A DNA stretch of 64,000 bases from positions 49,319 to 113,318 of the forward strand of contig NZ_AROI01000021.1 in assembly GCF_000410875.1 (NCBI RefSeq). Reading direction: 5' to 3'. Positions within the stretch are counted from its first letter, which is position 1, and the number at the start of each line of letters is the position of its first letter. The translations under genes were made by a program, and so were the position numbers. This DNA comes from Halopseudomonas pelagia CL-AP6 (GTDB lineage: Bacteria; Pseudomonadota; Gammaproteobacteria; Pseudomonadales; Pseudomonadaceae). Shown here in pieces: positions 35,571-44,367 of the stretch. Below the pieces are notes generated by a model that made no database searches, was not told where the DNA came from, and was given only the letters and a program-made list of their open reading frames with translations.

Positions 35571-36374
35571 CTAACGCAGGCCCTCAGTCTTCAGCGCAAA
35601 ATACACGACCATCTTCAGATGGCGGTGTTCATCAACAATCAGCATCTCATGGACAAACTTCTGGAGCTTGCCGTCGGTACCTGTGATGCTGGTAATCCCC
35701 CGCACGTAGCCGTCCATATTGGGGGTTGCCCACCAACGGCGGAAGTCTGGTGACAATCGGCTGAGCTCGTCAATCAGGTCCAACATCACCGGGTCTTCAG
35801 GGGCGACGGCGAGATCACAGCGAAACTGCGCCAGCAGGCGCGATGCATCCTGTTGCCAGTCCGGGAGCCAGCGCAGGTCGGGCGTCGCAAAGACGATCCG
35901 CAGCAGGTTGCGCTCAGCAGGCTCACGCTTGCCAAATCCCAGTAAATCATCTGCTTGAGTGTTCCAGCCAATCACATCCCAGCGCAGATTCATCACGTAG
36001 GCGGGGCGGGCCAGCTCATCCATCAGTGACTGGATGTAGGGTGAGATGGACTGCTCCTGATAGGCCTCTGGCGGCGGAGCTCGGTGGTGCGCCAACAGAA
36101 AGAGGTGACAGCACTCGGCGTCGTCCAGCTTCAGGGCTCGGGAAATGCTTAGCAGAAACTGCTCGGAGACCTGAATATCACGGCCTTGCTCAAACCAGGT
36201 GTACCAGGTCAGTCCAACCCCGGCGAGCGCCGCCACTTCTTCGCGTCTCAGCCCCGGCGTGCGTCGTCGCCCGCCACTGGGTAGCCCGACATCGGCCGGG
36301 GTTAATTTGCGGCGGTGATGCAAGATGAACTCGGTAAGGTCGCTCTGTGTTCGCGCCAGTCTGCTGTCCGCCAT
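35571..36374 (-). CDS. XRE-family regulator with MmyB-like ligand-binding domain
   Basis: Regulator of 267 residues: an XRE-type helix-turn-helix (about 12-80, with LRREEVAALAGVGLTWYTWFEQGRDIQVS) and an MmyB-like PAS-fold domain (about 100-265, ending with MLIVDEHRHLKMVVYFA). MmyB-like domains bind fatty acids or related hydrophobics in the one structurally studied member. It is divergent from a DHA2 efflux gene with about 95 bases between, so it probably represses that exporter until an inducer binds. Its stop is immediately adjacent to the convergent ECF41 stop (35570/35571), with no terminator space. Confidence 0.9.
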   Translation of the reverse strand: MADSRLARTQSDLTEFILHHRRKLTPADVGLPSGGRRRTPGLRREEVAALAGVGLTWYTWFEQGRDIQVSEQFLLSISRALKLDDAECCHLFLLAHHRAPPPEAYQEQSISPYIQSLMDELARPAYVMNLRWDVIGWNTQADDLLGFGKREPAERNLLRIVFATPDLRWLPDWQQDASRLLAQFRCDLAVAPEDPVMLDLIDELSRLSPDFRRWWATPNMDGYVRGITSITGTDGKLQKFVHEMLIVDEHRHLKMVVYFALKTEGLR

Positions 36375-36468
36375 ACCATCACCATTAGTAATAGGATAAT
36401 TGACTATATTGTAACCCTATAAATGAGCCATGAAAATGCGGTCTCCCATGCCGGGATTGGAGGCCGTA

Positions 36469-38043
36469 ATGTCACTCGAGCACAATGTAGTTACCCCGTA
36501 CTGCACCGACGCAGAGCAGGAATCACCACGCACCAAGGCGGGCATAAAGGAGTGGCTTGGCCTTGCCGTATTGGCACTGCCGACCATACTGCTGGGGCTC
36601 GACATCACCATTCTCTATCTGGCGCTGCCTGCGCTGGCGATAGATCTGCAACCAACCAGCGCCCAGGCACTGTGGATCATGGATGCCTATGGCTTCATGA
36701 TTGCGGGCTTTCTGATCACCATGGGCACGCTGGGCGATCGTATCGGTCGTCGTCGCTTGCTGATGATCGGTGCTGCGGCCTTTGCTGGCGCCTCTGTGCT
36801 GGCCGCTTATGCGCCGAGTGCCGAGTTGCTGATTGCCGCCCGGGCCCTGTTGGGCGTAGCAGGTGCGACCCTGATGCCGTCAACCCTGGCCCTGATCAGC
36901 AATATGTTCTTTGATGCCCGCCAGCGCGCCCTCGCGATTGGTATTTGGGCGACCATGTTTGCCTTGGGCATGGCCTTGGGTCCAGTGGTTGGCGGATTGC
37001 TGCTGGAAGTGTACTGGTGGGGCGCCGCTTTTCTGATAGCAGTGCCCGTAGTTGCAGTTCTGCTGGTGGCCGCACCCTGGCTGTTGCCGGAGTACCGCGA
37101 CTCCCTGGCCGGGCGTATGGATATTGTCAGCGTGGGACTATTGCTGACCGCCATTCTGCCCAGCATCTACGCCATCAAGGAGTTCGCCAAAGCCGGCGTG
37201 ACGCCGCTGGTAGTGGTTGTGCTGGCTGTCGGGGTAGCGGGCATCCTGGCTTTTATAAGGCGGCAACGCATGCTGTCCGATCCGCTACTGGACCTCCAGT
37301 TATTTGCCAGCAGGACCTTTACCGCAGCACTTGTGATACTGCTGGTGGGCTTGATTGGCGTTGCAGGCATGATGCTGTTGGTTACCCAGTACCTGCAGTT
37401 GGTGGCGGGCTACTCGCCCCTGGTTGCCGGACTGTGGATGGGGCCTCCCGCCCTGATGATGGTGCTGGCCGGTGTGCTTGCTCCGTTGTTTGCACGCCGC
37501 TTTCGTCCTGCCTTCGTCATCGCCGGGGCCTTGGTTTTTTCAAGCATTGGTTGCGGTATGCTGGCGTTGGTAGATGCCACGACAGTCCAGGTATCGCAGG
37601 TAGTTATCGGTTTTTCACTGGTTTACCTCGGACTGGGCACCATTGCTGCATTGGGAACAGACCTGGTGGTTGGGGCTGCGCCGTCAGAAAAAGCGGGTTC
37701 CGCCTCGGCGATGTCCGAAATGGTTCAGGAATTGGGAGTGGCATTTGGCGTAGCACTGCTGGGCAGCTTGGCTACCTTGTTGTATCGAGTGCAAATCGCC
37801 AGCTCGATTCCCGCAGAAATATCCGACGAAGCCAATAGCGCCCTAGGAGACAGCCTGTGGGCGGCCAAGTCTATTGCTGATCAGCTACCGGCGGGCATGC
37901 TGGACGAAGCGCAGCGGGCCTTTACGCAGGGAATGACGGTGGTGGCGACGGTAAGCGGTGTGACCATCTTGGCCCTGGCGCTGATGTCCGTGCTAGGGCT
38001 CCGTCACGTGCAGGTAATAGGGGAGGGAGGCGGCCGGGAGTAG
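36469..38043 (+). CDS. DHA2-family MFS multidrug exporter (14 TM)
   Basis: Proton-coupled exporter of 524 residues with 14 predicted helices, matching the EmrB/QacA/SmvA branch. Signature pieces: LALPTILLGLDITILYLALP in TM1 (the Asp typical of DHA2), MGTLGDRIGRRRLLMIGAA in the TM2-3 loop, and GVAGATLMPSTLALI. The start at MSLEHNV is preceded by GGAGG at ideal spacing; an in-frame ATG 13 codons upstream lacks that. It is divergent from the MmyB-type regulator. Substrates of SmvA/QacA relatives are quaternary ammonium and cationic dyes; here it is unknown. A REP pair follows its stop. Confidence 0.93.
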   Translation: MSLEHNVVTPYCTDAEQESPRTKAGIKEWLGLAVLALPTILLGLDITILYLALPALAIDLQPTSAQALWIMDAYGFMIAGFLITMGTLGDRIGRRRLLMIGAAAFAGASVLAAYAPSAELLIAARALLGVAGATLMPSTLALISNMFFDARQRALAIGIWATMFALGMALGPVVGGLLLEVYWWGAAFLIAVPVVAVLLVAAPWLLPEYRDSLAGRMDIVSVGLLLTAILPSIYAIKEFAKAGVTPLVVVVLAVGVAGILAFIRRQRMLSDPLLDLQLFASRTFTAALVILLVGLIGVAGMMLLVTQYLQLVAGYSPLVAGLWMGPPALMMVLAGVLAPLFARRFRPAFVIAGALVFSSIGCGMLALVDATTVQVSQVVIGFSLVYLGLGTIAALGTDLVVGAAPSEKAGSASAMSEMVQELGVAFGVALLGSLATLLYRVQIASSIPAEISDEANSALGDSLWAAKSIADQLPAGMLDEAQRAFTQGMTVVATVSGVTILALALMSVLGLRHVQVIGEGGGRE

Positions 38044-38082
38044 CTATCACCAGTCCATGCAGGTGTACAAATAGACAAGTAG

Positions 38083-38149
38083 CCAGGTAGGAGCCGCGGC
38101 CCCGCGGCGAAGGTTTCCCGTTCGCGACGGGGCCGTCGCTCCCACCTGG
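38083..38149. repeat. REP pair (BIME-like), near-perfect inverted pair
   Basis: Two facing REP units: CCAGGTAGGAGCCGCGGCCC continuing to CGCGGCGAA on the left, and the reverse of CCAGGTGGGAGCGACGGCCC continuing to CGTCGCGAA on the right. Outer arms CCAGGT/ACCTGG pair exactly. It lies in the 147-base gap between convergent exporter and azoreductase genes, where it could end both transcripts. Same family layout as the element at 8572-8635. Confidence 0.85.
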
Positions 38150-38190
38150 CCCGGCATTACCACAAGCCCTGGTGCTTTCAAGCGCATCCT

Positions 38191-38895
38191 TCAAGCGGGC
38201 TCAAGCTCCTTTGCAGTAGCCCCGACTGTCGTCGTTAGTTCAGCTACCAGAGACTCCACCATGCGGTGCGCTTCGGCAATGGAGTCAGCTAACATGGCGC
38301 CGCCTGTTTCCTCATTCTCAATGGCAATGCAGTGGATGTGAGCTATGCCAATAAACTCGAGTGCCGTGCTTAACGCGGGCTCAAGATGATTCATATGTTG
38401 TAGTACTCCACCGGGGCCGAATCCCGTGCCTCCTCTGGATGAAAGGATAACCGCGTGCCTTGGCCGGTCGGCCAGAAGAGGGGTGAAGGGGGTCTCCGGG
38501 GTATTCGGATCAAAGCTCACCGTACGGCCAACGCGCACTATCTGATCAACCCAGGCCTTGAGCGCCGCAGGCATGCCGAAGTTATACAGTGGCGCGCCTA
38601 TCACCAGAATGTCTGCAGCAAGCAGCTCATCAACCAGCTCATCGCTTTCAGCCAGTATCTCTGCCATCCAGGGCTCCTGTTTTGGCGCGGGAGTAAAGGC
38701 TGACTGAATCCATTCCCGGTTGATAAAGGAGGGCGGGGTCTGGCCTACATCGCGATAGGTAACGGTGTCTGCCGCGCGCAGTGCCTGCCACTGACGGACG
38801 AACTGGTGAGTAAGGTTTCGGCTGTGTGAGCCGTGATCATCAGTGCCGGCAAGGCCGGGCCTGGCACTAGCGTCGATATGTAGGATGTGCGGCAT
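38191..38895 (-). CDS. azoR: FMN-dependent NADH-azoreductase (AzoR family)
   Basis: Flavodoxin-like enzyme of 234 residues. The FMN-phosphate loop is HIDASARPGLAG with SHSRNLTHQFV; the flavin-contact strand GAPLYNFGMPAALKAWVDQ and the loop SSRGGTGFGPGG are typical. AzoR proteins reduce quinones and azo bonds with NADH and are thought to protect from electrophiles. AAAGGAGG lies six or seven bases before the ATG. It is divergent from a LysR-type gene, a usual arrangement for quinone/electrophile-responsive reductases. The protein is slightly longer than E. coli AzoR (201) owing to an insert near residue 20 and a C-terminal tail. Confidence 0.88.
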   Translation of the reverse strand: MPHILHIDASARPGLAGTDDHGSHSRNLTHQFVRQWQALRAADTVTYRDVGQTPPSFINREWIQSAFTPAPKQEPWMAEILAESDELVDELLAADILVIGAPLYNFGMPAALKAWVDQIVRVGRTVSFDPNTPETPFTPLLADRPRHAVILSSRGGTGFGPGGVLQHMNHLEPALSTALEFIGIAHIHCIAIENEETGGAMLADSIAEAHRMVESLVAELTTTVGATAKELEPA

Positions 38896-39013
38896 GAGGA
38901 GCCTCCTTTGAGAGTTGAATTCATCTGTATTTCACAGCAGACTCAGGCTATGTCCGCGCAGTAAGCGCGACAAACGATCTTTTCTTTATGATATGGATGA
39001 GTTGAGCTCACCT

Positions 39014-39937
39014 ATGACGCATCGTCGCCTTCCTTCTCTTTCGGCACTCCGCGCCTTTGAAGCGGCGGCCCGGCATGAGAGCGCCAAGCAGGCCGCGCAG
39101 GAGTTGTCCGTTACCGCCACGGCTATCAGCCACCAGATTCGCGGGCTGGAAGAGGCGCTAGGCATAGCGTTGTTTTTGCGCAAACCCAGGCAGCTCGAGC
39201 TGACGTCCCAGGGGCGTGAATTACAGCAAGTGTTGGAAACCGCCTTCGACAGCATCAGTCAGGTGGTTGAGCGTATGAGTGCCGTGCCCCAGCGCCAGGC
39301 GGTCACGCTCTCCACTACCCCCGCGGTCGCGGTGCGCTGGCTGCTGTCCTGGGTCTGCATGTTGCGCGACACGCATCCAAACATTGATTTGCGCATCCAT
39401 GCATCCCACGAGCCGGTAGCCCTGGATGGCGTCACGGCTGACCTTGCGATTCGCTATGGTGATGGGCGCTGGCCCGGGTTGATAGCGGAAAAGCTGTTTG
39501 ATAACACCTTTGTCCCGGCCTGCAGTCCGCACCTGGGGTTGCATGATGTGGCGCAACTGCCCTCACATCCGTTGATTCACTTCCGTCCGCAGGGCATAGC
39601 GAGTGCGCCGCTGGACTGGTCCACCTGGCAGAAACAGGCCAAGGTCCCAGGGCTGGATGTGAATGCCGGGCTGGTGTTCTCCGATGAGACCCACGCCATT
39701 TCCGCCGCCGTTGGCGGCCAGGGCGTAGCGTTGATGGGGCGTGAATTGATCGAGGACGAACTGAAGGAAGGGCGCTTGGTACAACCTTTCGGGCCGGAAC
39801 TGGTAGGCAAACCGTTCTATCTGGTCTATCCCGAAAACCGCCGGAACGATCCGACTACTCTGGCGATCCGCGATTGGGTGCTGGCAGTACCTGGAGGACT
39901 GTGTACGCTTTCTGCCCCAACTGATAGGTCACAGTGA
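39014..39937 (+). CDS. LysR-family transcriptional regulator (GcvA-like)
   Basis: Regulator of 307 residues from the Met of MTHRRLPSLSA; two upstream in-frame ATGs are possible but lack ribosome sites. The N-terminal winged HTH (LPSLSALRAFEAAARHESAK, then LSVTATAISHQIRGLEEALG) is of the GcvA/AmpR-like type; the C-terminal substrate-binding domain covers about 95-295. It is divergent from the azoreductase gene with a 118-base gap and probably controls it. The inducer is unknown; quinones or other electrophiles would fit the partner. Confidence 0.92.
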   Translation: MTHRRLPSLSALRAFEAAARHESAKQAAQELSVTATAISHQIRGLEEALGIALFLRKPRQLELTSQGRELQQVLETAFDSISQVVERMSAVPQRQAVTLSTTPAVAVRWLLSWVCMLRDTHPNIDLRIHASHEPVALDGVTADLAIRYGDGRWPGLIAEKLFDNTFVPACSPHLGLHDVAQLPSHPLIHFRPQGIASAPLDWSTWQKQAKVPGLDVNAGLVFSDETHAISAAVGGQGVALMGRELIEDELKEGRLVQPFGPELVGKPFYLVYPENRRNDPTTLAIRDWVLAVPGGLCTLSAPTDRSQ

Positions 39938-39941
39938 AAAT

Positions 39942-39961
39942 TTCTACCTACGTCGGTAGAA
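39942..39961. terminator. Hairpin after the LysR gene, before the Nudix gene
   Basis: TTCTACC and GGTAGAA pair perfectly around TACGTC, five bases after the LysR stop. A run TTCTTTTTT begins nine bases later. It may be a weak terminator or, being an 18-20 base palindrome, an operator for the Nudix gene. Confidence 0.5.
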
Positions 39962-39998
39962 TCGCGGTTCTTTTTTAACCAGCGCCGGATACCGCACC

Positions 39999-40526
39999 AT
40001 GAAGCTGCTCCAGGAACTTATCCACCCCGAGCTTGCCACCCGTGAGGGCAGGGCGCTGAGGCGGTATGCTGCGCGGGGGATAGTGCTGCGTGAGGACCGG
40101 ATCCTGCTGCTGTTTACCGAGCGCTATAACGACTTCAGTCTGCCCGGCGGTGGTATTGATGAAGGCGAGGATATTGCTGTGGCCCTGGTGCGGGAACTGG
40201 AAGAAGAAACGGGCGCGCGCGATGTGCAGGTCAAGGAGCACTACGGCTTTATCGAGGAGTACCGACCGTACTGGAAGCCCGATTACGACCTGATGCACAT
40301 GACCTCGCATTTCTTTGTCTGTGACGTGGCGCAGGAGCTGGCCGACGTGCGCATGGAGAGCTACGAGATTGCCAATGGTATGAGCCCCATCTGGATTTCC
40401 GTAAACGAAGCCATGAGTCACAATCGGCAAGTAATGGCTCGCCAGGAAAACACCATGGGGCAGTCGATTCAACGAGAAACCTTCATGCTGGAAACGATCT
40501 TGCGGGAGCTGGTGCAGCAGGGCTAA
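39999..40526 (+). CDS. Nudix hydrolase
   Basis: Hydrolase of 175 residues. The Nudix box is complete: Gly51, Glu57, Arg65-Glu66 and Glu69-Glu70, ending Thr-Gly-Ala73 (GX5EX7REUXEEXGU). The family cleaves a nucleoside diphosphate linked to another moiety, often as a house-cleaning or sugar-nucleotide enzyme; the substrate cannot be read here. The flanks (RGIVLREDRILLLFTERYND and HYGFIEEYRPYWKP) resemble the ADP-ribose/NADH branch only loosely. It is preceded by a hairpin after the LysR gene and is a single-gene unit. Confidence 0.93.
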   Translation: MKLLQELIHPELATREGRALRRYAARGIVLREDRILLLFTERYNDFSLPGGGIDEGEDIAVALVRELEEETGARDVQVKEHYGFIEEYRPYWKPDYDLMHMTSHFFVCDVAQELADVRMESYEIANGMSPIWISVNEAMSHNRQVMARQENTMGQSIQRETFMLETILRELVQQG

Positions 40527-40581
40527 ACTCTGAACGGCTGCAGCTAAAGCAGAATCAGTACTGCCATGGCGCTGCTGAGCC

Positions 40582-41142
40582 TTAGTGGGTTTTTTTCTGC
40601 TCCAATAGCGCTAGCATGGCCTTTGCTGGCCAGATACATTCTTTACCAGACTTTACCCCGCAAGGCCGCTGTGCAAGCCAAGCGCCTGCAGCGTAAGTAT
40701 TCAGGTCGGTGATTGGAATATTGTCGTACCAAAGCATATGGTCCAGGTCCAGGGCCATACGGTTCATCGTGCCCTGCACCGAACGGTCGCACTGGCTATC
40801 ACAGGCCAATCTGGTTAGCGCGCTAGCAGCCACGTCCAGCTGTGCCTGGTTGGCTCCAACCTTGAGCAAGGTATTCATCAACGCATCCTGAAAGAAGGCG
40901 TCCAGCTCGACAAAATCCGGTTTGGTCAGGCAGGTGATTAGTACCGGAAAGCGCGTTGCATCGTGGATGAAGATCACGCAATTACGGCGTTGCTGGGTAA
41001 TCAGGTTGGCGTGCCAGCCACTTAACAGGCTGTCCGCTGCATCGTTGGTCGCTTCTGGCGGGCAACGTGTGCCGTTCAGCCGTCCAAGGGAATCCAGCGG
41101 CAGTTTGGCGAAGAGTTTGCGGGTGCAGTGCAGACGAATCAT
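40582..41142 (-). CDS. DUF6933-type hypothetical protein
   Basis: Soluble protein of 186 residues, starting M-I-R-L-H-C-T-R-K-L-F-A-K-L, a beginning I associate with the DUF6933 family of unknown function; the central segment RRNCVIFIHDATRFPVLITC and the C-terminal ending WLAQRPCGVKSGKECIWPAK are other conserved-looking parts. Several Cys residues occur but no metal-binding pattern is clear. It is convergent with the Nudix gene by 55 bases. I cannot assign a role. The 210-base gap to the next gene shows nothing notable apart from its promoter-like AT content. Confidence 0.55.
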   Translation of the reverse strand: MIRLHCTRKLFAKLPLDSLGRLNGTRCPPEATNDAADSLLSGWHANLITQQRRNCVIFIHDATRFPVLITCLTKPDFVELDAFFQDALMNTLLKVGANQAQLDVAASALTRLACDSQCDRSVQGTMNRMALDLDHMLWYDNIPITDLNTYAAGAWLAQRPCGVKSGKECIWPAKAMLALLEQKKTH

Positions 41143-41352
41143 CTATCAATCCATGGGTACGATTGGCGGAAAGGCAACACAGGCTCAAGTGCTAGATTAT
41201 CAAGCCCCGGTGTCTGTTTAAACTAGCGGAAATCCAGAACGGTAAGAGCAGGACAAGATCAATCGCAAACGAGGATCTAATGTCAGTGCTATAAAGCTAT
41301 ATGGCTGACTCATCACCACTGCTGGCTAAATCGACTGATAAAAGGATTTCCA

Positions 41353-42105
41353 TTGCATATCAGGACCATGCTCCACCGCGCAGTTGATCCATCCGCACGC
41401 ACCCAGGGCGTCTCGTTGTTTAACCTGGTGATCTGTGTGCTGATCCTGATGGCTGTTCTGGTAGCAATACTTGAAACAGAGCAGACACTGGTTGATCAAT
41501 TCCTTGGTTTTTTCCGGGTTGCCGAGTGGCTTTTCTTTGTCATTTTCGTAATCGAATTCTGCCTGAGAGTGTATGTCGCGCCACTTAACCCCAGGTTTTC
41601 TGGACGCTTCGGACGCTTTCGCTACCTGTTCAGTTTTTGGGCTCTGATTGACCTGTTGGCGCTGCTGCCCTTTTTGCTGACAGCCACGGATGCCACAGCC
41701 TACTATCTTCGCCTTGCACGGCTCTTTCGCGTGCTTCGGATCGCCCGGCTGGGACGCTTTACTCAGGCGTGGAGGCTCCTTGGCGGGGCCTTTTATACCC
41801 GTCGTTATGAGCTCCTGGTTAGTGCTCTTGTAGCCCTATTGCTGCTGCTTGTTTCCAGCACTTTTCTGTATCTGATCGAGGCCGAAGGGCAGCCTGAGGC
41901 ATTTGGCAGTGTGCCTCGTGCTTTGTGGTGGAGTGTGGCGACACTGACGACTGTCGGCTATGGTGATGTAACACCTGATACGGCGGCTGGGCAGTTCTTT
42001 GCTGGTCTTACCGCTGTGGCGGGTATTGGATTGGTGGCCATGCCAACAGGCATTCTTGCGGCAGCGTTCAGTGATGCTTTTCAAAAGAAAACAGTTGAAA
42101 ACTGA
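41353..42105 (+). CDS. Six-TM voltage-gated-type potassium channel (ion transporter)
   Basis: Membrane protein of 250 residues with Kv-channel topology: S1 about 22-41, S2 about 55-75, S3 about 92-110, an S4 voltage-sensor-like helix with arginines at three-residue spacing (YLRLARLFRVLRIARLGRF, 118-136), S5 about 155-175, a pore loop with selectivity filter T200-V-G-Y-G-D205 and S6 about 212-240. It would conduct K+. No cytoplasmic RCK or cyclic-nucleotide domain follows. The start is TTG with AAAGGA upstream, or the ATG five codons later. A PD-(D/E)XK nuclease-like gene begins 67 bases after its stop on the same strand. Confidence 0.9.
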   Translation: MHIRTMLHRAVDPSARTQGVSLFNLVICVLILMAVLVAILETEQTLVDQFLGFFRVAEWLFFVIFVIEFCLRVYVAPLNPRFSGRFGRFRYLFSFWALIDLLALLPFLLTATDATAYYLRLARLFRVLRIARLGRFTQAWRLLGGAFYTRRYELLVSALVALLLLLVSSTFLYLIEAEGQPEAFGSVPRALWWSVATLTTVGYGDVTPDTAAGQFFAGLTAVAGIGLVAMPTGILAAAFSDAFQKKTVEN

Positions 42106-42172
42106 GGTGGGTGCTTGGCCGCAGGCCGAAATAATTGGCTTTGACCAAACACAATAAAAAGGATAAACGTAC

Positions 42173-43537
42173 ATGGAACGGCCAGAATACGTGGTTCAAG
42201 CTGAAGTGGCCCGGTTAATACCGGTGGTAGCGGATACCAGTCGAGAGCAGCGTGCGGCTTCGGTCTTGCTGGCGGCAATGCGCGGTGTTTATGAGTTCCG
42301 GCAGGTGATGTTTGCTTCACTGGGCCACCGCGTAAGCGGTAGGGCGCGCATGGGTGCCTGGACCGAAGTCGCCCTGGAATGTGACATGGATATACCGAAA
42401 AAAGACCGGCCAGACGGGCTGGTGCAGTTGGTCACCGGCAGTAAGCAGTGGTCAGCATTGATAGAAGCCAAAATCGGCAATGCTGAAGTAGGTGAGGAGC
42501 AGTTGAAGCGTTATCTGCTGCAGGCCAAGAAGAACAAGATTAATGCCGTCATTACCCTAACCAACCAGTTTGTCGCTCTGCCGACCCATCACCCGGTAAA
42601 ACTTCCCAAGACGCTACTGAAAGGCGTGGAGCTGTACCATTGGTCGTGGATGTTTGTAGTCACCCAGGCCACGCTACTGCTTGATTCGGGTGAAATTACT
42701 TCGCCAGACCAGCGCTTCGTCCTGGAGGAGGTGTTGCGGTATCTCAGCCACGACACCAGCGGGATAACTCGCTTCGACAGCATGAACCGTGAGTGGAAGG
42801 ATGTGGTCGCCAAGGTCAAAAGCGGAGCCGTACTGGGCAAGGGCACAGAGGAGGTGGAAAACACCGTATCCAGTTGGCACCAAGAGCAACGTGATCTTTC
42901 TCTGGTCATGAGTCGGAAGCTGGGGCGGCAGGTAAAACAAAAGATCAGCAAAGCCCACCGTAGCGATCCTGTTCTGCGGCTAAAAGACGACTGTGAGCTG
43001 CTGGCAAAAGAGCAAAAGCTGGTCTGTTGCCTGGACATACCAGACGCCGCAGCTGACCTGGACATCGTTGCGGATCTGACCAAGCGCACAGTAACTTGTT
43101 CCATGCGTCTAGGTGCACCGCAAGACAAAATTCGCAGTTCGGCGCGGGTGAACTGGCTGATCAAACAAGTAGGCAAGGCAAATGCAGAGGGCATTTACGT
43201 CAAAGCTATTCGCCCAGGCCGCGCCGAAGAAACGCAAACACCGCTGGCTAAGTTGCTGGCTGACGGCAACGCGCTGGAAACGCTGTCCACCAATGTGGTG
43301 CCCAGTGCATTTGAGGTCTTTTACATGGCCGACCTAGGCGCGCGTTTCTCCGGCCCCAAGGTGTTCATCGAGGAGCTGGAAAAGGCCGTACCGCATTTTT
43401 ACCAGGAAGTAGGGCAAAAGCTCAGAGCCTGGGTTGCACCGCCACCTAAATTGCAGAAACGCGATCCGGTAGAGGTGCTTGCGATTGAAGATAGTGAAGA
43501 GGCGGAGCAGGCAGCCAGTGAGTCCGTTGAGTGCTGA
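42173..43537 (+). CDS. PD-(D/E)XK nuclease-fold protein of unknown function
   Basis: Soluble protein of 454 residues. The region about 60-135 shows a canonical PD-(D/E)XK core: W-T-E-V helix, R-P-D81-G, 16 residues, then I-E98-A-K100 and, in the next helix, E-E-Q110-L-K-R-Y. Such Gln-Tyr motifs are common in restriction and defence nucleases of this superfamily. The remaining 300 residues show no fold I recognise; the C-terminal tail is acidic and probably disordered (AIEDSEEAEQAASESVEC). No methylase, ATPase or CARF domain adjoins it. It may be an effector nuclease, a recombination or repair enzyme. It follows a channel gene by 67 bases on the same strand; a small AT-rich gap precedes the start. 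RBS AAGGA at good distance. Confidence 0.7.
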   Translation: MERPEYVVQAEVARLIPVVADTSREQRAASVLLAAMRGVYEFRQVMFASLGHRVSGRARMGAWTEVALECDMDIPKKDRPDGLVQLVTGSKQWSALIEAKIGNAEVGEEQLKRYLLQAKKNKINAVITLTNQFVALPTHHPVKLPKTLLKGVELYHWSWMFVVTQATLLLDSGEITSPDQRFVLEEVLRYLSHDTSGITRFDSMNREWKDVVAKVKSGAVLGKGTEEVENTVSSWHQEQRDLSLVMSRKLGRQVKQKISKAHRSDPVLRLKDDCELLAKEQKLVCCLDIPDAAADLDIVADLTKRTVTCSMRLGAPQDKIRSSARVNWLIKQVGKANAEGIYVKAIRPGRAEETQTPLAKLLADGNALETLSTNVVPSAFEVFYMADLGARFSGPKVFIEELEKAVPHFYQEVGQKLRAWVAPPPKLQKRDPVEVLAIEDSEEAEQAASESVEC

Positions 43538-43588
43538 GACTCTTTGATGCAGCTGTTTTGAAAGTCTGCCTCCCATGCCCGCTTTGCG

Positions 43589-44350
43589 TCAGGAATCCCG
43601 TTTAGTGTTCTTGACCAGGTTTTGGATCAGATCTATCGGCAACGGGAAAACGATGGTGGATGCGTTGCCGGTGCTCATGTCCGCCAATGTCTGCAAATAG
43701 CGCAGTTGCATTGCTCCAGGCTCGGTGGACATGACCCGCGCCGCTTCGACCAGCTTCTCCGAGGCCTGCAACTCGCCTTCGGCATGAATGACCTTGGCCC
43801 GGCGCTCGCGCTCGGCTTCGGCCTGACGGGCAATGGCGCGCACCATTGATTCGTTGAGATCCACATGCTTGATCTCGACGTTCGCCACCTTGATGCCCCA
43901 TTCCTCGGTCTGGGAATCGAGAATCTCCTGGATATCCGAGTTGAGTTTGTCCCGTTCGGAGAGCATTTCGTCCAGGTCATGCTTGCCGAGCACCGAGCGT
44001 AACGTGGTTTGCGCGAGCTGGCTGGTAGCGTCGGCAAAATTTTCGACGCGAATGATTGCCCGCTCCGGATCAACCACTCGATAGTAAAGTACAGCGTTGA
44101 CCCGCACGGTCACGTTGTCCTTGGATATCACGTCCTGGGCGGGAACATCCAGTGCCACCACCCGCAGATCTACCCGCACCATCTGCTGAATACCGGGAAT
44201 AACGATGACCAGACCGGGTCCCTTGACGCCCTGAAAGCGGCCCAGAAAGAACACCACCCCGCGCTGGTATTCGGGCAAGATCCGGATGGCCGAGGCCAGC
44301 ACGGCCAGGAGAAAAAACAGCGGGACCAGATAGGTTGCTAAGTCGAACAT
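43589..44350 (-). CDS. Slipin / stomatin-like SPFH membrane protein
   Basis: Protein of 253 residues with one N-terminal hydrophobic hairpin (about 5-22, [20 protein letters not shown]) and a band-7/SPFH domain ([20 protein letters not shown], then [20 protein letters not shown], and the coiled region [20 protein letters not shown]). Bacterial slipins oligomerise and are paired with a NfeD-type membrane protease; the NfeD gene precedes it on the same strand with 17 bases between. They are thought to organise membrane microdomains and to be substrates or regulators of the protease. Length is normal for the family. Confidence 0.93.
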   Translation of the reverse strand: MFDLATYLVPLFFLLAVLASAIRILPEYQRGVVFFLGRFQGVKGPGLVIVIPGIQQMVRVDLRVVALDVPAQDVISKDNVTVRVNAVLYYRVVDPERAIIRVENFADATSQLAQTTLRSVLGKHDLDEMLSERDKLNSDIQEILDSQTEEWGIKVANVEIKHVDLNESMVRAIARQAEAERERRAKVIHAEGELQASEKLVEAARVMSTEPGAMQLRYLQTLADMSTGNASTIVFPLPIDLIQNLVKNTKRDS

Positions 44351-44367
44351 GGTGGACTCTCCCTGAG

